Source: Chamaecyparis obtusa
Lineage: Eukaryota; Streptophyta; Pinopsida; Cupressales; Cupressaceae
DNA: 64,000 bases
NCBI GenBank assembly: GCA_027943335.1
Contig: BSBK01014807.1
Span: 2,501 to 66,500 of the forward strand
Direction: 5' to 3'
Below, in pieces: positions 1-10,621 of the stretch; position 1 is the stretch's first letter; every line of letters begins with the position of its first letter. Made by a program: the position numbers and the translations under genes. The notes under the pieces are model-generated. The model made no database searches. It saw only the letters and a list, made by a program, of their open reading frames with translations, and was not told the origin of the DNA.

Positions 1-254
1 ACAGGGTTTAGGATATTCTAACAATGATCATAATACACTAGTGCGGATTATTAGTGGGTCTCAATTCCCACCGGGGTTTTTACCTATTTGGACTTCTCCG
101 TAACAAAAATATTGGTGTTTTGTTTAAGTGTTCTTTCATTGTGTTTATGCTTATGTTTAATTATACTTAATTGGATAAAGAATTGAAACTTGTAGATAAC
201 TAATTCTCGCCCCCCTCCCCCCCTCTCAATTATCTCTTGGCACTATTCCTAACA
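1..254 (+). repeat. Copia-1 5' LTR, 3' part only
   Basis: It matches the last 254 bases of the LTR at 43341-44652, including the CCCACCGG...TTTTTACC segment, a C-rich tract near 210-225 and the terminal CCTAACA. Since the 3' LTR is 1312 bp, about 1.06 kb of this LTR should lie left of the window. Confidence 0.9.
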
Positions 255-256
255 AT

Positions 257-269
257 TGGTATTAGAGCC
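257..269 (+). other. Copia-1 primer binding site (initiator tRNA-Met type)
   Basis: TGGTATTAGAGCC starts 2 bases after the LTR end. It matches the usual plant Copia site TGGTATCAGAGCC with one change (C to T). Confidence 0.85.
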
Positions 270-311
270 TAGTGCCTCGTAGAGAAATTTTAATAGCTTG
301 AGGTTGATCAG

Positions 312-451
312 ATGGCATTCTTCAAAAAAGAAAGTTCTATGTTTGATGGAGAGAATTATCTTGACTGGAAGAACAAGATGGTAACACATTTACAATGCAT
401 TTCTTTTGAAGTTTTTGATGTAACTATACAAGAAGTCAAGATCGCTACTTT
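312..451 (+). pseudogene. Copia-1 gag, N-terminal part
   Basis: The first ATG after the primer site opens a frame whose start (residues about 12-22, FDGENYLDWK) is the typical N-terminus of plant Copia Gag, the capsid-like protein that packages element RNA. After about 46 codons the frame is broken by Copia-2 at base 452. The frame resumes without a shift at 14574-14579, because the duplicated ACTTT overlaps the codons. The remaining residues read past 452 belong to the Copia-2 LTR, not to Gag. Confidence 0.85.
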
Positions 452-1945
452 TGTTAGAATAACTGAGAGGGGGGGTGAATTAGTTATCCTCGGTCCCAAA
501 TAAAAAATGTATAACCAAAAACAATTTACACAAACTTCTATAGCTCGGTAACATAAAATAGTAAACTGTCTATGCTTTTACTGATTACAAGTTAATAACT
601 TATAGTGATTACCAATCAAATCCAATATGCAATATGTAAAGTATGACAATCAAACAATCACGACATTGAACACATAACACAAGAGATTTAACATGGAAAC
701 CCTATTAAGGGAAAAACCGCTGGGGACCGGCAACCCAAAAATTGTTCAGTCTTTTGAAGTGAGGTCAGTGAATACCCAACCCTGTTAAAGGTTACAAAAC
801 ACACTGTAAGGTGTGACCTTGTTAGAGGATTTAGAACTAACCATTATCATCCAACCAACATTCACTATGTGGTTGACATGATAAAAAATGTTCACTCTAT
901 GAATGACATTACAAGACTTTAAAGTCCACTTTGTTAAGAGATTTATCTGATTACAATGGTTAAACTGTAACAATAGGTGATCTGATTAAAATACAACTTC
1001 TATTGAAGATAGTCAGATCTATATTATGCTCATTCAAATCCTCTGATCAATATATCAATTATGTTTCAACAATAATCAATGACTTACTATCTCTCGATTA
1101 TAGCTGTCTGACACTCGGTAATCTCTGCAGTTCAATTCTCCTTAACTAGTCTGATCAGGCATGCATGAAGATTTATTCACAAGAAAGTTCTACAATCTCC
1201 TTCTTTAGGCATAAGTTTTCATAATGAAACCCTAGTCTCTTAAATAGACATGTAAACCATTTTCTTCTCATCGATCAGATTTTGTTGCTTATTCTCCTTT
1301 GTCCATTTTGCCACTTAAACCTTCCTCGGTTGATGTGTTAGTAACATGTTTTGTTTCCATCCTTTAGATCTTCCTTGAATTTTGTTAGTCATTGATCTTC
1401 ATAACAAACTTTATCTCCAACACTGAGTTCAAGGTACTTTCCATCTCATCAACTTATATCAACTAAATTGATCATTTAGTTCTTTTTGTTCATACTTGGT
1501 TAACAAAGGAATGCATCGGTGAACACAAGCTCAGTTTATACTATGCTCGGTATACACTATACTACTTGGTGTATACTGGAATGCTTAATTAACTGACCAC
1601 ACTTCTTTGTAACAAATTTCTTTAAACTTCATAACAGATTAATGTAACATAATCAAGTCAACAATATGAAGTCATAGACTCGTCAATAAGTTACCAAAAG
1701 TATTCCTTATCCTCATTTGTCCCTTTCCATCTTCCTCAATGTAGATATCTCGGTTCTTCATCTTTCTCTTCTCTTCTATAGATGTGTTAGATATTTGTAA
1801 CTACCATGATAAGTACTATCAAAACTAGTTGACATCAATGATAACATAGAACTCATTTAATTATCTTATATAACACTTTAGTGTTTGGTGATGTCTAATC
1901 ACTTTTAGTTCTTCAATGAAGTTCTTAATCAGTTGTAGTTCACCA
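452..1945 (-). repeat. Copia-2 3' LTR (1494 bp)
   Basis: It begins TGTTAGAATAACTGAG and ends GTAGTTCACCA on the plus strand, and aligns along its length with 13084-14573. The next bases (ATCTCTCCCTTGGCATTGAT) are, on the minus strand, a purine tract, as expected upstream of a 3' LTR. Confidence 0.92.
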
Positions 1946-1956
1946 ATCTCTCCCTT
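1946..1956 (-). other. Copia-2 polypurine tract
   Basis: The minus strand reads AAGGGAGAGAT directly next to the 3' LTR. This is the expected plus-strand DNA primer position in Copia elements. Confidence 0.65.
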
Positions 1957-2494
1957 GGCATTGATGGAAACTCAAGCAATATGAAGTGTACCATACACAT
2001 ACCAAACATGTATTCTACAACTCTGTAAAAAAATTTTGTAAGTCAGTATAAGCTCTCTAGCTTAATATGTTTAATCACTACATTACTTAACAACATTACA
2101 AGTGCAGAATATCTTCTGTGGATATGATCTTTGCATCTCTCAGATTTCTTCTTCTGATCTCAATAACTGATCTTCAATGCTCTCCCTTACTTTTAGATCT
2201 CTCATTAACTTTCTCTCCCTTAGATAGATGTTTCAGTGTTCTTGATTATCATATTGTTTATCTCTCCCTTTGACAAAAATTCCAAAGAAACACATAAACA
2301 TATAGTTCTGTAGTAGCCATGTAACTCTTTGTTGTCCAGTGCATTCTCTATATCTTTGTATATAGTTATGCCAATTAATTCCAGTTCTTTAAACTTTTCA
2401 CAACCTTAGATAGAAATCCAAAGTGGGAACGATGCTGCATCAACATGTGATGATATTTCTGATAAGATTAGGATGATGCAACCTCTAGATCACA
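1957..2494. other. Copia-2 3' untranslated region
   Basis: Internal Copia-2 sequence between the RNase H stop and the polypurine tract. It is T-rich on the plus strand, and I see no coding signal. Confidence 0.5.
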
Positions 2495-2727
2495 TTAGTC
2501 ACCATTCGATAGGGGATGTACCCAAAGTCTAGTCCTCAAGTATTCAAATGTATCCTTTGGTAGAGGCTTAGTAAATATATCTGCAAGTTGCCCTTTAGAT
2601 GTAACAAATTCTAGCTTGTCTGTCTCCAATTATTTAAGTCTTAGGATGATGTCTTCTAACAAATATTTGTTACAAGTAGTGGTTTTTGTTGCACCAAAAA
2701 GATCAACCTGTTAATGCCCAATACAAC
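2495..2727 (-). pseudogene. Copia-2 RNase H, C-terminal end
   Basis: On the minus strand the frame ending at the stop at 2495-2497 reads LEFVTSKGQLADIFTKPLPK and then DTFEYLR. This is the hallmark C-terminus of Copia RNase H. The same motif occurs in Copia-1 near 42880-42940. The frame is cut on its upstream side by element-3 at 2727/10002 and carries a stop (K-stop-LETDK) a little upstream. Confidence 0.85.
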
Positions 2728-3855
2728 TGTTAGGAATGGGAACATTGAGAGAGGAGGAGGGGGGGGGGGGTGAATCAGTGTTCATTGTATTTTAACTTTT
2801 CTCTTTAATCTTAATGCTGAACTTAAATGCTTAAAACTGAATTAAACATTCATAGAAACATGAAACATGAAATCAACACGTGACACTAATATGGTTATGG
2901 GGAAACCCAAATAGGTAAAAACCCCAGTGGGACTTGATACCCACTAATATTCTGCACTAGTGTTTTGTGATCCTTGTTAGAAGATACTTTACCCCATTAG
3001 GAGAAGCTTTACAATGCTTTAAGTACAATAGACCTTGTTAAGGGTCAGACCCTGTTAGGAGTCTTTTACAATGATCCCTATTAGGGGAGTGGACTCACTA
3101 TCCTAGAGCTCACTGCTCAAATGGTGAAGGCTACAACCTTCTGATTTTAGATACACACTATATCTATAGGTGAACTATCACTGTGACACTACTTGTCAAA
3201 TCAATTCCTTTGATGCACTGATGCTTTGACCTCTTGCAAAGCTCTAATACATCTTACACTATCTTCACATACCTCTTCTATGCTTATCACAACTCTTTTA
3301 TAGCTTCCATACTGAATACAATGGGTGCATCTTATATTTATACACTCATATAAACAAAATAATTAGGTCAGCCCTATAACTAATTATAAACAACACTTCC
3401 AAATGAATTGGCTTAAGCGTACTTAAAATTATACATATAAACATTTTGGAAACCTAAATACAATGGGTGCATGGCCTTTAAAATAATATATTATAATCGC
3501 AAACCAAAATGCTAACTGTCGGCTCCATGCTCTGTTCTCTACTAGCACACACTGGTTGTGCGCCTTCAACTAATTGTAACTTTCACATGTTTTCATATCT
3601 TCTTATGCACTCATAGAATGATCATAAGTATAGTCTATCATACTTAACTTCCAGGGTGCATACCATAATTCATCCATCCACATGTGCGCTGATGCTCTGA
3701 GTTGTAGGAACTTTGTACACTATCCAATCTTCAATACTTAACTGAATTTTGATCTTTACACTAAGTGCACTGACTCCAAACTGCTATATGACTTTGTTGC
3801 CATAATGAAAACACTATATCTAGTCATATACTTTAGTATAGACAACTTTCCAACA
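2728..3855 (-). repeat. Element-3 3' LTR (1128 bp)
   Basis: It starts TGTTAGGAATGGGAAC and ends CTTTCCAACA, and aligns throughout with 8882-10001. It contains a G-tract after the first 30 bases and the GGGGAAACCC...GGTAAAAACCC module shared with the other Copia LTRs here. Confidence 0.92.
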
Positions 3856-3871
3856 ATATCCCCCTTTTTTT
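3856..3871 (-). other. Element-3 polypurine tract
   Basis: The minus strand reads AAAAAAAGGGGGATAT immediately upstream of the 3' LTR. Confidence 0.75.
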
Positions 3872-4089
3872 ATTGATAGCAACAAAGGAATATGGCCAAG
3901 TCTCTAACTATCCTTAACACAAAAATATTTTTGTCTTTTATATATTTTTACATAAACTTATATCTCCCTATACATATATAGTCCATATTATATACAACTC
4001 CCCCTTTGACATTAATGACAAAGGTGTTACAAAAAACTATATCTATACATACTCACTGATGGAAAACATCCGAATATTATACCTTGAGG

Positions 4090-7000
4090 TTCTGGATCTC
4101 CTTCTTCCAAAAGATTATCAGAGAGTTAACTATCTAGAGATGGGCGCATAATGCATATTGAAGCTTTTCCATCTTCTCCAAGTCACTAATGGGACCATGA
4201 TCATAAGTTACCATGGTGGCATCAATCTCCTTTATATTCTAATTGAGGATGTCTAAAGAGGGTGCAAAACCATTCCTCAACTGAGTCTGTCTAAACCTTA
4301 TCCTTGTTATCTCTTGTTCTTCCTTCTCAATCTTGTCTGTCTGTCCTTGGTAGACATTTTTGCACATGTTCACATCGGTGGAGGTGTCTGTCACTGAGTT
4401 CTTTACCTGCTCAATCATTTTTTCTGCCTCTTTTATCTTCTTGAAATGAGCATCGCTGATTTTATCTTGGTCCATGCATGCTACAATGATCCTTCTTCCT
4501 TCATCAGCAAATTCTTTCAATGATGCTTGACCAGACTTAAGAGAATTCAAGTCTAGTGAAAAGTTTCTCATTAGTTCATTGAGTCTCTTCTTTAAATACT
4601 TCTCTTCTACCACTTTGGACACAGATTCTTCTAGGCTAGAAAAATTACTTTTGAACTGTGAGATGACTGTACTCACATCATCAACCAAATGTACATTTAC
4701 CACTTTCTTATCTTCTAGCAACAAATTGTTCAAAATATTCACCGATTCCACAAGGAGAGGATTTCTCATGACTTGTTTCTCCTTTTCCTTCTCCATAGCC
4801 AGGATGCTGAACTTAATCAGGTCTTCTTCTTTCCAGGAGTCCAAACTGCTTGTGTCAGGTGTCAAACTTGACAACAATGTTGAGGGAGTGATGGGAATGC
4901 TATCCATCACTTCTTGTTTTACCTTGACCAATTTATCTGATGTTTCATCCTTATGCTCATTTTATTTCTCTACTTCTTCTTTCTTTTCTTCTTTATTTTC
5001 TACATCTTCTTCTTTCTTATCAGATACATCTTCTATGATTACTTCTTCTTGCTAAGTGGGAGTTGTATTGCTGTATAAGATTTTAGCTTCTTCAAAACTA
5101 ACAAATGCTTCCTCAAACTTGTCCAAATCCTTATCAGTAGCCTCCATGGATATCTCTACATTATCTATGATAATAGTGCTACCTTTGTGTGATTATGAGA
5201 TGGGCACAGACTTGTCTACCTCTATTTGAGTTTCTGCTATGGGCACTGAGTCCTAAGGACCTGTCATTGGTACATTGAAGGTTTATGCTACTTTGTCTTG
5301 CTTACTAGGTGCATGAGTGATGGGTGTAGTATGTGGTTTTATGTGTTGTTCTAATAACACATTTTCAAAGGCCTTCTCTATTTCCTTCGTTATTAGCTCA
5401 TAGTCTTTGTTCATAATGTGTAGAGTTCTCATCTTTGTCCTTAAGTGCGGCTTCACCAAATTTAATATCAGTGCCTCTTCTTCTTTAGAACATACTGGTA
5501 GAGTATCTTGTAATACTTTTTCTCTGATCCTTAGATCCTCTTCATTTTCTTATTTCTTTTGGTATTCTAAAATATCCCATACTTTATCTGGAATAGAGGT
5601 TTTCAACTCAAGGACTATTTTCTTGAACTTGATCATATGTTTGACAATCATACTATGTATTTCTGATTTGTCAATTTCACTGTATGATTCATAATGTTTC
5701 CCTACTTGATCAATTATGCCCTCATCAATAATTCTTGTGCTGAACACTTTAAGGCTTGGTCTGAATCCTACCTTAGGAGGTTCTTGAATGTTTTTCTTGC
5801 TCCTTGTAGCTCGTGAGGATGGATGACTAGTGCTAGCTTCTTTATTCCTCTTAACTATTTGCTTATACTCTGGAGGAGTGGTAAGGTCAATAATATTTAT
5901 GGGCACAGAAGGAGTATTATCTTAATTACCCTTCTGACTATCATCTTTTTCAATTTTCATCTTCTTCGGCTTAGGATCTTCTTGTTCTTCCTCTGCTGCT
6001 ATGCCTTTCAATTCTAAGGAAATCTTTTCATCCCTTGGTTTATCAAGGTCTTCTTGAGATACACCATGAATTCTCAAGATCTCAAATGAGACCTTAAAAA
6101 CTTATCTTTTAGTTACAACATTGTTTAGCTTAGCATCAACTTCTTTGGTCTTTTCTTCATAGGTTCCCCACCTAGGTTCATTAGGATCTTTAGGGGTTGA
6201 CAGAAGTACCTGCACATATGCTTCAAGGACCTATTCCTCTACCTCATAGCCAAGTGGATGAATCCACTTAGTTCTTGGTTCTGAAACATCCATACAAGTA
6301 GTATCAATCTCCACCATAAAGCATATTTTATCCTTATATTTCTCTACAATGCTTTCTGGAATCCTATACCTCATCTGCATCTTAGCTCTAAAGGTCTTCA
6401 ATTCCAATGTGATATAGTCTCTTAGTGTGCTTTCTATGGATTCTTTGTTGGATATCTGAGGCATGGTAGGAATGGACTTGTCCAAATACAAATATGAAAC
6501 TCTTCCAACTATATGAAGGTACATATAGATGATTAGGGACCCAAACCTAAATATCTTTGTCTTGTCATGTTTGATAGCTTTGATGTTATCTATCAACTGT
6601 GCATGCAAGATTTCACACAAGTTGAACTCTCCATCTTCCTTTACAAGTCATATGGCTACTAGAATAGTTCCTATAGACACACTATTCACCCTCCTAGTGT
6701 GATGAAATTTGTAACCCAGTATCATTGACATCAATTTGATGTCTTCTTGCTCAATCGGCTCAATAGTCATGTCGTGCCTATCACTTCTTGACTTACAAGG
6801 TTACTCCACCATTTTCCTAACATCCTTGCCCATAGGAAGGAAGGTGCCTATCCTATAAAGGCCTATCATCTCATGTATCAGATCACTTGTGATTCTTACT
6901 AGTACATCTCTAATCCAAAACAAATCATCATGGATTCTTCTCAATAAGATCTTTATCCATTCAATCTCATAGAATTCATATGTCGTAGCATACTCAACAA

Positions 7001-7262
7001 TAGGGTGATCATTCCATTTGGTGTATTCATCCATGAATGTTTTATCTTGTTTCAACATGGTATCCATGTGTGACCTTAACCTATCTAGTCCAACAGGTTC
7101 TTTCTTATAGTATATGTAAGCCCTTATGTCTTCCACATGCATGACGCCCATAGGCGTGCGGGAGAAAGCTCCCTCTAAATCATCTAGGGTTAATTTAAAT
7201 GGGTGCCTCTTGAAAACATATTTTTTCTTCTCAGCAACATCATAAACAATGGGAGTAGCCAT
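4090..7262 (-). pseudogene. Element-3 ORF2: long protein of unknown function, globular N-part and charged coiled-coil C-part
   Basis: Several open segments in one orientation (7262-6801, 6620-6231, 5906-5550, 4931-4239, with open sequence between) look like one ORF of roughly 1000 codons broken by single stops. The N-terminal part begins MATPIVYDVAEKKK and is globular, rich in W, Y, H and hydrophobic helices. The middle is K/E-rich and low in complexity. The C-terminal part is a predicted long coiled coil ending near 4239. There are no retroviral protease, RT or integrase motifs. The helical N-terminal half is loosely reminiscent of the plant domain annotated as 'putative plant transposon protein', but I cannot confirm it. 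It could be an acquired gene, an envelope-like ORF, or a structural protein. Function unknown. Confidence 0.6.
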
Positions 7263-7868
7263 GACTTACTTGATAATCACTTTCCAATTGATCTTTGAGA
7301 GGATTTGATGACTTTCGAATCAGCACAATGAACTAGGGTTTTTGCAACCGATCAAATACACTGCAAATACTGATAGTTCAATCTCCAAATCTTCACAACA
7401 ACTTCCAAGGCTCAATCTACTCTTCAATCACTCTGAATTCAAATGAAATGAGTGAACAAACAACTTTCTATGTACTTAAAGTGAGAAATTTACAATTAAT
7501 GCAAGTCACGTAAACTAGCTTGTCACTTCAAAATTTCAAACTCGAGCTCCGCTAACAATCAGTATGTGCACTCTTGCATGAAGGTTCCTATACACTCCAA
7601 AAGATTAAGTCCAAAGATGCATACTCTGAGGATGAGTATACTAGCCACATAGGGGTCTAGAGCTAAATTAGCTCCCCCTCTGACCTTGAGGCCCATTCAT
7701 GCAGATGTAGAGGGTACGTCCACTAGGGATGCATCCAATACATTCTCATCAGCTTTGTCCTTCTTTCCTTCTGACCAAATCAAGCTCACATCTTCTGAGG
7801 TTTTCACAAACTTGACATCTCCTTCAAGATCCAAAACTGGTTCTTCAGTCTTTTTAGGGCTTTCCTAA
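7263..7868. other. Element-3 spacer between the two ORFs
   Basis: No clear frame in the first 400 bases. From about 7868 down to 7700 on the minus strand the end of the gag-like ORF seems to run on with stops and frameshifts. Confidence 0.4.
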
Positions 7869-8827
7869 CCTTGCGTCCTTGATATACAAAATTTTGAGAT
7901 ATGTCCAGCCTTGTTATAGGAGTGAAAAATAATTGGAGGTCTATTATTCCTCGACGTATTGACATGACTCACCATTTTTCAATATTTCACTGAGTGACCA
8001 TTCTATTCACATATCTGACATGTAAGATTCTGAGAGCTTCTTGCATTGGTCTTATTTTGACTTCTTTGATCATGCTGAATCTTGTTCTTCTTACTAGTCT
8101 TGCAATTTATTACTCTATGACCAAATCTATTACCTAAATAATAGTAGCCATTAAAAGGTCTTACCTCTATACAATTCCTTGCAATATGTCCATTCTTGTT
8201 ACATGCAAAATAGGTGCATTCTACAAGCTTGCGCTCATTCTTAGGACCACCACCATTGTCTTTGGTTTGATCTTCAATCTTCTCAGTATCAGTAGAGTCT
8301 TTTTGTGTCTCCTTTCTTGCTCGCATATTATCAATCTAATTTTGTGCTTCATTGTATCCAATACAATTAGTGTCTCCTTTGTCTCTTCTTGCATACAACT
8401 AAGATTCTATCAAATCAGAAATGGTGTGCAATTTGTCAATGTGATTCTTTTCTTCTTTTATTTCAGACTCTAATCTTTCTTTGCAATTCCTTAGATCCAA
8501 GATTTCCAAATTGGCTTCCTTCAATTCCTCATTGAGTTGAAGGTTCTCCTTGACTTGTTCATTATAGACATCTTGATTGTTCATTAGTTTGTCATCAAAT
8601 TATTCAAGCTGACTTAATAAGGATGCATTTTCTTCATTCAACTTTTTGACTTTTTCTTCTAGATCATTGTTAGAGCATCCTTTCGAATCCTTTCTTAGTC
8701 TTTTGATAACTAATTGAGCATCACTAACTTTTTCTTTTAGTTCTTCAATTTCCCTTTTTGAACTATCCAGGTCTTCAAGAGCGGCTTCAAGATTCTTCTT
8801 CAGATGTTTCATTTCTGCTTTGTCCAT
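7869..8827 (-). pseudogene. Element-3 ORF1: coiled-coil protein with a run of zinc-knuckle-like motifs (gag-like)
   Basis: The frame starts MDKAEMKHLKK at 8827, about 35 bases inside the primer site. The first 140 residues are an almost continuous K/E/L/N-rich heptad coiled coil. They are followed by at least four spaced CCHC-like units: ACNKNGHIARNC, GNRFGHRVINC, CQIC...NGHS and YNKAGHISKFC, several missing one cysteine. The knuckles suggest nucleic-acid binding as in Gag. A canonical capsid region before the coil is missing, which is unusual. The frame is broken by stops near 8590, 8400 and 8000, so this copy is inactive. Confidence 0.7.
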
Positions 8828-8867
8828 GATCTCCTCAAGTGGTTACACTTCTTTGCTGAGGACCAGC

Positions 8868-8880
8868 ACTCTGATACCAA
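8868..8880 (-). other. Element-3 primer binding site
   Basis: The minus strand reads TTGGTATCAGAGT next to the 5' LTR, the initiator tRNA-Met type site. Confidence 0.85.
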
Positions 8881-8881
8881 T

Positions 8882-10001
8882 TGTTAGGAATGGGAACACT
8901 AAGAGGGGGGGGTATGAATTAGTGTTCACTTTATTTTAACTTTTCTCTTTAATCTTAATGCTAAAATTAAATGCTTTAGTACTGAATTAAACATTCACAT
9001 AAACATGAAACATGAAATCAACACATGACACTAAAATGGTTACGGGGAAACCCAAATAGGTAAAAACCCTGGTGGGACTTGATACCCACTAATATTCTGC
9101 ACTAGTGTTTTGTGATCCTTGTTAGAAGATTCGTTTACCCTGTTAGGAGTAGCTTTACAATGCTTTAAGTACAATAGACCTTGTTAAGGGTCAGACCCTA
9201 TTAGGATTCTTTTACAATGATCCTTGTTAGGGGAGTGGACTCACTGTCCTAGAGCTCACTGCTCAAATGGTGAAGGCTACAACCTTCTGATTTTAGATAC
9301 ACACTATATCTACAGATGAACTATCACTGTGACACTCCTTGTCAGATCAGTTCCTTTGATGCATTGATGCTTTGACCTCTTACAAAGCTCTAATACATCT
9401 TACACTCTCTTTGCATACCTCTACTCTTCTTATCACAACTCTTTTACAACTTCCATACTGAATACAATGGGCGCATCTTATATTTATATGCTCATATAAA
9501 CAAAATGATTAGGTTAGCCCTATAACTAATTACAAACAATGCTTCCAAATGAATTGTCTTAAGCATGCTTAAAATTATACATATAAACATGTCGGCAACC
9601 TAAATACAATGGGCGTATGGCCTTTACAACAATATATTATAATCGCAAACCAAAATGCTAACTGTCGATTCCATGCTCTATTCTCTACTGGCACACACTG
9701 GTTGTGCAACTTCAACTGACTATAACTTTCACATCTTTTCATATCTACTTATGCGCTCATAGATTGAGCATAAGTATAGTCTATCAAACTTAACTTCTAG
9801 GGCACATACCATAATTCATCCGCACACACGTGTGCTGATTTTCTGAGCTGCAGGAACTCTGTACACTATCTAGTCTTCAACACTTAACTAAATTCTAATC
9901 TTTACACTAAGTGCGCTGACTCCAAACTGCTATATGACTTTTTTTTCATAATGACAACACTATATCTAGTCATATAGTTTAGTATAGACAACTTTCCAAC
10001 A
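8882..10001 (-). repeat. Element-3 5' LTR (1120 bp)
   Basis: Same ends as 2728-3855 (TGTTAGGAATGGGAAC ... CTTTCCAACA). By eye it differs from its partner by scattered substitutions and small indels, with a shorter G-tract. Confidence 0.92.
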
Positions 10002-10006
10002 ACAAC

Positions 10007-10621
10007 CACTAGACTTATAGAAGACATAGGAGGCAGTTAAGCCATGTCATGAATCCCAAGGGGAGTGCTGACCATTTTTCCAACAATCTCTCCCTCAGCG
10101 TTACCCAAGGGGATTCGAACCTATGACCAAGCTCTGATACCATTTTTTAGAAATAGGGAATACTGAGAGGGAGGGGTGAATCAATATTCTACAAACTTTT
10201 ACTTTTGCCCAATTATGGATATAATAGATTATCTTAATGCATGCATAACATAGAAAACTAAACAACATGCATAGCAATAAAATAAATGAACTCATAGCAC
10301 ATTATTTGTTTTTGAGGAAACCCTGGCCAAGGGAAAACCCCAATGGGGATGGTACCCATAAAGATCAACTAATCAAAAGTATCATGTTAAGGATGTTAAC
10401 CTTGTTAGGAGCCTATTACATGCATATAGTGTCTCAGTCCATATTAAGGGACTTTAGGCCTGGTTAGAAGCCTCAACTTTGCTAGGATTTGGTAGCACAA
10501 AATATGATTTCCAGATGAGCCCACTACCCAAACAAGTAATGTAAAGTAGTTACTGATTACAATAATGTATCAAGGTACATAACCTTATACTATTTTCCTA
10601 TTCCTCGGCGTTGTTTTCCCG
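10007..10621 (-). repeat. Rearranged Copia LTR remnant replacing the Copia-2 RT region
   Basis: On the minus strand, an LTR end lies at about 10143-10610. It has the GAGAGGGAGGGGTGAATCA tract and the GGAAACCC...GGGAAAACCCC module. It is followed by TGGTATCAGAGC (10129-10140) continuing into a T-arm-like GGTTCGAATCC. After only about 45 bases come a purine tract and TGTTGGAAAAATGG, which looks like a 3' LTR start (about 10085 leftward). This is a Copia LTR-primer-site-PPT-LTR remnant with almost no interior, sitting where Copia-2 should encode RT. The outer ends are not sharp. Confidence 0.6.

Larger units (their letters stand above)
2728..10001 (-). mobile_element. Element-3: pol-less LTR retrotransposon with two unusual ORFs, nested in Copia-2
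   Basis: It is bounded by LTRs 2728-3855 and 8882-10001 and by a perfect target duplication ACAAC (2723-2727 and 10002-10006). In its own (minus) direction: 5' LTR, tRNA-Met primer site, a coiled-coil plus zinc-knuckle ORF starting about 35 bases after that site, then about 3.2 kb coding for one long protein of unknown function, then a purine tract and the 3' LTR. No protease, integrase or reverse transcriptase motif is present, so it must have moved with proteins from another element (inference). LTR sequence modules resemble Copia-1, a possible donor lineage. Confidence 0.88.

Noticed and set aside
4579..5694. Plus-strand reading frames rich in Ser/Phe (4579-5055, 5407-5694)
   Set aside because: Antisense shadows of the K/E-rich coiled-coil ORF of element-3; composition is the mirror of GAA/AAG codons.
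10096..10141. GGTTCGAATCC...TGGTATCAGAGC as a possible tRNA gene piece
   Set aside because: Only the complement of a tRNA 3' end next to an LTR; it is a primer binding site without the rest of a cloverleaf.
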